Shown here piece by piece: positions 13,814-19,199 of a DNA stretch of 19,199 nucleotides. Under the pieces are notes generated by a model that saw only the letters and a list, made by a program, of their open reading frames with translations, did not search any database and had not been told where the DNA came from. Source of the DNA: JAAYGT01 sp050252075 (GTDB lineage: Bacteria > Pseudomonadota > Gammaproteobacteria > Burkholderiales > Burkholderiaceae_B); NCBI GenBank assembly GCA_050252075.1, contig JBFWLP010000066.1, forward strand, positions 1 to 19,199, given 5' to 3'. Every line of letters starts with the position of its first letter. The first letter of the stretch is position 1. The translations under genes and the position numbers were made by a program.

Positions 13814-14976
13814 AGACACGTACCCCTGAAGAGTTTGGCCGGCTTCTTGACGAGCTCCGGCAGTTCATGGAATCCCGGGTGATCCCGGCCGAGGACTGGC
13901 ACAATGCCAGTGCGCACGATGCGCACTCGCCTGTGGTGCGCGACTTGCAGCAGCAAGCGGGCCGGCGCGGCCTGGGCTCGCCCATCGCCGCACAAGAGCT
14001 GGGCGGCATGGCGCTTTCCTGGGAAGAAAGCTGCGAGGTGCTGGAACTGGCCGGGCGCAGCTATCTGGGGCCGGTGGTGCTTCGGTGTGCCCCGCCCGGG
14101 CAGCCCGATATCTATGCGCTGCAAAAACTTGCTTCTTCCGGGCAGCGTGATCGTTATGTGCGCCGTCTGCAGTCCGGTGAAATTGCTTCATGCTTTGCCA
14201 TGACCGAGCCGCCGCCGGGGGCCGGATCGGATCCCTCCATGATGTTGACCACCGCCACGAAAAGCGAAGACGGCTGGGTGCTTAACGGACGCAAGTGGTT
14301 CATTACCGGGGCGGGGAAAGCCGATGTTGCCATTGTTGTGGCGCGCACGGATCAAGGTGTGTCCTGGTTTCTGGTGGATACCCGCACGCCGGGGTTTCAG
14401 ATCGTGCGTGACATTTCAACGCTCGAGCCCTTTGATATGGGCGGCCATGGTGAAATTCTGTTGACCGATTGCATACTGCCCCACGATGCCCTGATCGGTG
14501 AAGTAGGCCGTGGCCTGGAGTACGCCCAGTTACGGCTTGAAGGCGCCCGGCTTTTTCATTGCATGCGCTATATCGGGCTGGCGTCGCGTGCCATCGACTT
14601 TGCCCGCGACTACGCATTGCAGCGGCAGTCGGGCGGGCAACCCCTGGCGCAGCACCAGCTGGTGCAGTCTTTGGTGGCCGACGCACATATCAAGCTGTAC
14701 GCGGCCCGCCTGATGACACGCGACGTTGCCTGCCGGCTGGACCGCGGTGAATCGATCCGGCATCACTCGTCAATGGCAAAAGTGTTTGTATCGGAAGCCG
14801 TTTTCGAGGTGGCCGATGCCGCCGTGCAGCTGTGTGGTGCGTTGGGCGTGTCCGACGACGCGCCGGTGTCCATGATTTTCCGGATGCTGCGGCCGTTTCG
14901 CATTTACGACGGTGCGTCGGAGGTGCATCGCAGCGCAATTGCCCGCCGCGTTTTCAACAGAAAACTCTCGGCCTGA
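13810..14976 (+). CDS. Acyl-CoA dehydrogenase (ACAD10/11-like, Asp at the catalytic position)
   Basis: This FAD-dependent enzyme is expected to form an alpha,beta-unsaturated acyl-CoA. It has 388 residues from the ATG that overlaps the Bug stop codon (ATGA). A longer reading from a GTG inside the Bug gene is an overlap artefact. Family motifs are CFAMTEPPPGAGSDP (flavin/substrate loop), GWVLNGRKWFITGA, and the C-terminal RIYDGASEVHRSAIARRVF. In the last motif the usual catalytic Glu of YEG is Asp367. Asp at this place together with SEVHR is typical of the ACAD10/11-type branch, so activity is likely but the substrate may be unusual. Electrons would pass to an electron-transfer flavoprotein encoded elsewhere. 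Confidence 0.9.
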   Translation: MKTRTPEEFGRLLDELRQFMESRVIPAEDWHNASAHDAHSPVVRDLQQQAGRRGLGSPIAAQELGGMALSWEESCEVLELAGRSYLGPVVLRCAPPGQPDIYALQKLASSGQRDRYVRRLQSGEIASCFAMTEPPPGAGSDPSMMLTTATKSEDGWVLNGRKWFITGAGKADVAIVVARTDQGVSWFLVDTRTPGFQIVRDISTLEPFDMGGHGEILLTDCILPHDALIGEVGRGLEYAQLRLEGARLFHCMRYIGLASRAIDFARDYALQRQSGGQPLAQHQLVQSLVADAHIKLYAARLMTRDVACRLDRGESIRHHSSMAKVFVSEAVFEVADAAVQLCGALGVSDDAPVSMIFRMLRPFRIYDGASEVHRSAIARRVFNRKLSA

Positions 14977-15024
14977 TCGTCCGCGACAGGCCTTCTTATA
15001 TCAACTCAAGGAAGTTCGTTTTTT

Positions 15025-16215
15025 ATGCAGGACACCCGGAAACTGGATCAGTTCCGCCAGGATATTCGTGACTTCGTCACCACACATCTGCCCGAAGACA
15101 TTCGCCGGACCACGCGAAATGGTCAGCAGCCCAGCCGGGAACAATACCTGCGCTGGCATGCCGTGCTGGCACAGGCGGGCTTGCTGGTGCCCCATTGGCC
15201 GCCGGAATGGGGCGGCAAGGGCTGGAGCGTGCCCGAACAACTGGCGTTCGAAGAGGAAATGGCGCTGGCCGATGCCCCCGAGCTGAACAGCGTAACGTTC
15301 GACATGCTTGGCCCGGTGCTGGTGCGCTACGGAAGTGATACCCAGAAACAGCGCTTTCTGCCCGAAATCGCGGCGGGCGGGCAATGGTGGTGCCAGGGGT
15401 ATTCAGAGCCCAATGCAGGGTCTGATCTGGCCTCACTGGCCACCCAGGCGCGTCGGGACGGTGATCGCTATATTGTGAACGGCTCGAAAATCTGGACGTC
15501 TTACGCCCAGTACGCCGACTGGATGTTTTGCCTGGTACGCACCGGCACCGACGGCAAGCCGCAAGAAGGCATTTCATTTCTGCTGATCGACATGACATCG
15601 CCGGGAATTACCGTACGACCCATCGTCGGTATTCATGGCTGGGTGGTGTTCAACGAAGTCTTTCTGGACGATGTGAGTGTGCCGGTGGCGCTGCGGGTGG
15701 GCGAAGAAAACAAGGGCTGGGCGATCGCCAAGTCGCTGCTGGAATTCGAGCGTCTGAAGCTTGCGCGTATCGGCGAGAACAAGCGTCGCATGGCGCGGGC
15801 CCGCGAAGCGGGTTTGACACGCAGGCAACGTGGCCGGCCGGTGATGGAGCAGGCCTGGTTTCGGGATCGCTACGCCGACCTGGCGTCGCGGCTTATGGCG
15901 CTGGAGGCCAATGCGGCCCGGTTTATCGCGCGCCAGCAGGCGGGTGACATTCTGGGTGATGAAGTGTCCATGCTCAAGATGCGGGGTAGCCGTTTGATCC
16001 AGTTATGGGAAGAGTTGATCGTCGACGCCCTGGGTGTCGATGCCATGCTGCTGGATACCGGCTGGCTGCAAGGGCGCAGTGATCACGTACCGACACTCGA
16101 CCCGTTGGCGGGCACGGCGTCGTCACGTCGGTTTCTGGCCCGCGGCTACACCATTGCGGGCGGTTCCACCGAAGTGCAGCATAATATTCTGGCCAAACGG
16201 GTGCTTGGGTTATGA
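15025..16215 (+). CDS. Acyl-CoA dehydrogenase, PimC-like large subunit
   Basis: The 396 residues show the motif WCQGYSEPNAGSDLASLAT, characteristic of the large-subunit type found in PimC/PimD-like pairs. RYIVNGSKIWTSYAQYADWMFCLVRT and the C-terminal GYTIAGGSTEVQHNILAKRVLGL are also present. At the usual catalytic Glu position the motif has Gly379, so the base must lie elsewhere in the fold or in the partner, as in other members with a TIAGG motif. AAGGAAG lies ahead of the ATG at 15025, after a 48-base gap. The stop overlaps the start of the next dehydrogenase gene (ATGA), which supports a heteromeric complex with it. Diacid or cyclic acyl-CoA substrates are plausible by analogy only. Confidence 0.9.
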   Translation: MQDTRKLDQFRQDIRDFVTTHLPEDIRRTTRNGQQPSREQYLRWHAVLAQAGLLVPHWPPEWGGKGWSVPEQLAFEEEMALADAPELNSVTFDMLGPVLVRYGSDTQKQRFLPEIAAGGQWWCQGYSEPNAGSDLASLATQARRDGDRYIVNGSKIWTSYAQYADWMFCLVRTGTDGKPQEGISFLLIDMTSPGITVRPIVGIHGWVVFNEVFLDDVSVPVALRVGEENKGWAIAKSLLEFERLKLARIGENKRRMARAREAGLTRRQRGRPVMEQAWFRDRYADLASRLMALEANAARFIARQQAGDILGDEVSMLKMRGSRLIQLWEELIVDALGVDAMLLDTGWLQGRSDHVPTLDPLAGTASSRRFLARGYTIAGGSTEVQHNILAKRVLGL

Positions 16216-17321
16216 GCGAACTTTATACCGATGAACAACGCATGCTTATTGACAGCGTGCAGCGCTGGAGCGCGCAGGTGTGTACGCCGGATCGTCGCAC
16301 CCAGGCCCTGGCCCATCCCCACGGTTGCCCGGCGGAGCACTGGATGCAACTGGGCGAGATGGGCTGGCTGGCGCTGCCTTTTTCGCCGCACGAGGGCGGC
16401 CTGGGCGGAACGCTGCTGGACATGGGGCTGATTGCCGAAGAGCTGGGCAAGGCGCTGGCCACCGAGCCGTATGTGGCTTGCGGCGTCATGGCGGCCGGCT
16501 TGCTGGCCGACGGCGGCGATTCGTTGCTGCGGGCGCAGTGGGTGCCCGATCTGGTTCAGGGGGCCCGTCGTGTGGCGCTCTCGCCCTGGGAGATCGATGG
16601 TGTGGGCGAAATTTTGCCGCCGATGGCGCAGGCCGTACATCGTGACGGGCAATGGTATGTCACTGGGGAAAAGGCGTTGATGCCGGGCGTTGCCGGAGCG
16701 CAGGGGGTGATTGTTGCGGCGCGGCTGGATGACAGCGGGGCGACACTGGGTTTGCTGCTGGTCGATCCGGAGCAGCCCGGTGTGGCACTGAAGGCCGGAC
16801 CACTGTACGACGGGCGTCATGGGGCCGCGCTGGCGATGAACAAGGCGAGGGTTATGCTGCTTGACAGCGGTCCGTCGGCACGCATCATGGCGCGCCTGCA
16901 ATGCGCTGTCGAGCAGGGTTGGGTGGCGCATTGCGCCGAGGTCGCCGGCGCTGCACAGGCTGCTTTTTCATTGACGCGAGATTACGTTGCCACCCGGCGC
17001 CAGTTCGGGCGCAGCATCGGGTCCAATCAGGTCATTCAGCACCGCTTGGTCGATTTATTTGTTCAAATCGAGGAAGCGCGCGCCTTCTGGCGTGAAACCG
17101 CGCTGGCGCCCGATGCCGCCCGTGTGGCTGCCCTGATGGCAAGAACGCTCGATATGGCGACCCATGTCTGGGAGGAATGCATACAGCTGCATGGCGCCAT
17201 CGGCATGACCGACGAATACGTTCTGGGCGCCTATGTTCGCCGGCTGGCGCTGGCCGGCCGGGTGTACGGGCTGGCGCATGCTCATCGCGAGCGCTTGTTT
17301 TGTTTATCGTTTGAGGCTTGA
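16212..17321 (+). CDS. Acyl-CoA dehydrogenase, PimD-like small subunit
   Basis: This 369-residue acyl-CoA dehydrogenase homologue starts inside the stop of the preceding dehydrogenase gene. The N-terminal helical domain is clear (GEMGWLALPFSPHEGGLGG). The central TEPxxGSD flavin/substrate loop is replaced by SPWEIDGVGEILPP, which is degenerate. The C-terminal domain keeps the FAD-binding segment TRDYVATRRQFGRSIGSNQVIQHRLVDL and ECIQLHGAIGMTDEY, then ends without a recognisable YEG motif. This pattern fits the smaller partner of a two-gene dehydrogenase, such as PimD or ChsE-type pairs in which the active site is formed with the partner. A free-standing active homodimer is less likely. Confidence 0.87.
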   Translation: MSELYTDEQRMLIDSVQRWSAQVCTPDRRTQALAHPHGCPAEHWMQLGEMGWLALPFSPHEGGLGGTLLDMGLIAEELGKALATEPYVACGVMAAGLLADGGDSLLRAQWVPDLVQGARRVALSPWEIDGVGEILPPMAQAVHRDGQWYVTGEKALMPGVAGAQGVIVAARLDDSGATLGLLLVDPEQPGVALKAGPLYDGRHGAALAMNKARVMLLDSGPSARIMARLQCAVEQGWVAHCAEVAGAAQAAFSLTRDYVATRRQFGRSIGSNQVIQHRLVDLFVQIEEARAFWRETALAPDAARVAALMARTLDMATHVWEECIQLHGAIGMTDEYVLGAYVRRLALAGRVYGLAHAHRERLFCLSFEA

Positions 17322-17327
17322 TTACCA

Positions 17328-18143
17328 ATGAGTACAACCCCATCATCGCCGGTTCTGGCGGAGCGTCGGCAAAGTACGCTGGTGCTGACCATCAATGCGC
17401 CGGCCAACCGTAATTCCTTGCAGGCGCCAGGGGTGCTGGAAGGGTTGATCCAGGGTCTGGATCAACTGGCCGACGACCCCGACTTGTCCGTTGCCATTAT
17501 TACGGGCGCCGGGGGGGCTTTTTCCTCGGGCGGCGACCTGCGCTTGCTGTCCTCCAGCTCGCAGCAAGACATGAGCCGTGCCATGCATCGCAATGCGTGG
17601 CTGTATCGCCGTATTGCGCTCGGCCGCAAGCTGGTAATTGCCGCTGTCGACGGCCCTGCGTATGGGGCGGGGCTGGGGCTGGCGGCGGCTTGCGACTGGG
17701 TCGTTGCCGGTGAAAGTGCGGTGTTCTGCAGTGTCTTTACACGGGTGGGTGCCATGCCCGACGCCGCATTGTTCTGGTCGCTGCCGGGGCGCGTTGGCAT
17801 TGCCCATGCCCGTCGCATGATGCTCACCGCCGCCGAGATACGGGGCGAGCAGGCGGTGGCGATGGGGCTGGCCGACGAGTGGAACAGCCAGGGGCCGGCG
17901 CTGGACACCGCCCTGGCGGCGGCTGCTCGGTTCGCGCGCGGGCCGCAGCAGGCGTTTGGCCATATCAAGGCCGGGTTGCGCCGCGCGCCCATGTCACTGG
18001 AACAGGCACTTGATTTCCAGCTGGATAATGCGCCGGGCTTGTTTGTGGGCCCCGAGTTCCAGGAAGGGGCGGCGGCTTTCCTTGAGAAACGCAAGCCCGA
18101 TTTTCCCGCAGCCGTCCAGCACGCAGGCAAGCAGCCATGCTGA
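17328..18143 (+). CDS. Enoyl-CoA hydratase/isomerase-family protein lacking both hydratase glutamates
   Basis: The 271-residue crotonase-fold protein has the oxyanion-hole segments AFSSGGDLRLL (about 65-74) and DGPAYGAGLGLAAACD (108-123). Aligned by eye to rat enoyl-CoA hydratase, the two catalytic glutamates (144 and 164) fall on Gly117 and Phe137. Asp145 in GAMPDAALFW takes the place used by the catalytic Asp of PaaG and of dienoyl-CoA isomerase. Isomerase-type chemistry therefore seems more likely than hydration. The gene lies six bases after the third dehydrogenase and shares seven bases with the CoA-transferase start. Substrate is expected to be an unsaturated acyl-CoA made by the neighbouring dehydrogenases. 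Confidence 0.88.
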   Translation: MSTTPSSPVLAERRQSTLVLTINAPANRNSLQAPGVLEGLIQGLDQLADDPDLSVAIITGAGGAFSSGGDLRLLSSSSQQDMSRAMHRNAWLYRRIALGRKLVIAAVDGPAYGAGLGLAAACDWVVAGESAVFCSVFTRVGAMPDAALFWSLPGRVGIAHARRMMLTAAEIRGEQAVAMGLADEWNSQGPALDTALAAAARFARGPQQAFGHIKAGLRRAPMSLEQALDFQLDNAPGLFVGPEFQEGAAAFLEKRKPDFPAAVQHAGKQPC

Positions 18144-19199
18144 GCCCGCTTTCCGGCCTGACGCCTGAACAGGCACCACTGCGCGGTGTGCGGGTGATCG
18201 AGTTCGGCCAATACATAGCGGCGCCCGCTGCCGGACAAACCTTGGCCGACCTGGGGGCCGATGTCATTAAAGTGGAACCGCCCACCGGGGACGCCGCCCG
18301 AACTCTGGGCTGGACTCACGACGAGTTCGGGCCCATGTTTTCGGCCTACAACCGCCATAAACGCTCGGTGGTTCTCGATTTGCGCCGGCCCCACGACCAG
18401 CAGCTGGCGCTGCGCCTGGTCGCGGGCGCCGACGTTGTGCTGCAAAATGCGCGTCCGGGCGTCATGGAGAAGCTGGGGCTTGATGGTCGCCGGCTTACCG
18501 AGCGCTTCCCGCGGCTGGTGTACGGGCAGGTTAGCGGGTTTGGGCAGACCGGCGAGCACAGCCAGCGGGCGGGGCTGGACATTGCGGCGCAGGCGGAAAG
18601 CGGCATGATGAGTCTGAACGGCGATGCCGATCGCAATCCCGTACGCGTGGGCTTTACCGTGGTCGACGTCATGGCATCGCAAATGCTGGTGAACGGCGTG
18701 CTGGCGGCGCTGATCGGCCGCGGGGTGTCCGGCAAGGGTGCCTTGGTGGATCTGTCGCTGGTGGATGTGGCGGTCGCCGCCCTGTCAAATGCCTGGACCG
18801 ACTACGCCTTGACCGGGCAACGGCCCATACGCCGGGGTAACGGGCAAGCCATGCTGGCGCCGGCGGCCGACGTGGTGCCCACCAAAGACGGCTTGGTGGT
18901 GGTCTCGGCCTACATCGATGCGCATTTCGGGAAATTATGCGAGCTCATCGGTCGCCCCGAACTGGCCGTCGATGCAAGGTTCGCCGCCAACCGCGACCGC
19001 GTCACGAACCGCGAGGCGTTGTTGCAGGCGATGTGTGCCGGGCTAAGTCACCTGACCTCGGACGAGGTGGCGGCGCGCCTGTCCAATGCCGGCCTGGTGG
19101 TTGGGGTGTTTCGCACACTCGACCAGGTACATGCCGGGCAATCGGGAGTGGCCGAGGATCTGTTCATTGCTGTGCATGCGCCCGGGCGGCTACCGGTCG
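18137..19199 (+). CDS. Class III (CaiB/BaiF) CoA-transferase, 3' end beyond the window
   Basis: The open frame runs from the ATG at 18137 to the window edge with no stop, giving 354 residues of a family that is usually around 400. It begins LRGVRVIEFGQYIAAPAAGQTLADLGADVIKVE, the standard N-terminus, followed by RHKRSVVLDL and VLQNARPGVMEKLGL. The catalytic aspartate, which forms the acyl anhydride, is Asp148 in GLDIAAQAESG. GKGALVDLSLVD marks the second conserved block. These enzymes move CoA from a donor thioester to a free acid. In this operon it probably activates the acid imported through the Bug receptor. The start overlaps the preceding stop by seven bases. Confidence 0.93.
   Translation, partial: MLSPLSGLTPEQAPLRGVRVIEFGQYIAAPAAGQTLADLGADVIKVEPPTGDAARTLGWTHDEFGPMFSAYNRHKRSVVLDLRRPHDQQLALRLVAGADVVLQNARPGVMEKLGLDGRRLTERFPRLVYGQVSGFGQTGEHSQRAGLDIAAQAESGMMSLNGDADRNPVRVGFTVVDVMASQMLVNGVLAALIGRGVSGKGALVDLSLVDVAVAALSNAWTDYALTGQRPIRRGNGQAMLAPAADVVPTKDGLVVVSAYIDAHFGKLCELIGRPELAVDARFAANRDRVTNREALLQAMCAGLSHLTSDEVAARLSNAGLVVGVFRTLDQVHAGQSGVAEDLFIAVHAPGRLPV

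Noticed and set aside
17462..18682. A 406-codon open frame on the minus strand
   Set aside because: It is antisense to the enoyl-CoA hydratase-family and CoA-transferase genes, both of which have clear motifs. The product is low-complexity Ala/Arg/Pro/Ser-rich, as expected of a shadow frame in high-GC DNA.

Overview
The window looks like a chromosomal catabolic region of a high-GC betaproteobacterium, most likely Burkholderiales/Alcaligenaceae (Bordetella, Achromobacter or Pusillimonas-like). That placement is an inference. It rests on two orphan Bug-type (tripartite tricarboxylate family) substrate-binding proteins beside aromatic-acid and acyl-CoA catabolic genes, and on a GGGGTCAGAGTA-type palindromic repeat that I associate with such genomes. 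No tRNA, rRNA, CRISPR array, transposase or prophage gene was seen. No stretch longer than about 250 bases lacks a gene.

Region 1 (1-2427): the last codons of a gene, possibly an IclR-type regulator, end at 72. A perfect 30-bp inverted repeat follows, then an AMP-forming acyl-CoA synthetase (173-1726) whose 3' end overlaps a convergent metallo-beta-lactamase-fold hydrolase gene.

Region 2 (1651-7095, minus strand): a tight seven-gene operon, in transcription order Bug binding protein, RidA-family protein, LigI-like amidohydrolase, fumarylacetoacetate hydrolase-family protein, HpaH-like hydratase, HpaI-like aldolase, metallo-beta-lactamase-fold hydrolase. It contains the hydratase/aldolase end of a meta-cleavage-type pathway but no ring-cleavage dioxygenase, semialdehyde dehydrogenase or hydroxylase. 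Divergently transcribed (7350-8839) are a flavin-reductase-like protein and an IclR regulator. The AT-rich gap between the two units holds two similar GTCC-N7-GKAC sites that could be IclR operators.

Region 3 (8775-11773, minus): a pirin-family protein and a full-length catalase-peroxidase KatG, apparently unrelated to the catabolic clusters.

Region 4 (11887-19199): a GntR/HutC-type regulator faces a plus-strand operon of a second Bug protein, three acyl-CoA dehydrogenases, an enoyl-CoA hydratase/isomerase-family protein and a class III CoA-transferase that runs off the window. Three copies of a 16-bp near-palindrome lie in the regulator/operon gap. Two of them cover the predicted -10 hexamers of the two divergent promoters in the same register, which predicts coordinated repression and autoregulation. 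The logic is uptake, CoA transfer, dehydrogenation, then isomerisation or hydration of an unidentified carboxylic acid. Several of these enzymes lack the textbook catalytic residues: the hydratase homologue has neither catalytic glutamate, and the three dehydrogenases differ at the usual base position.
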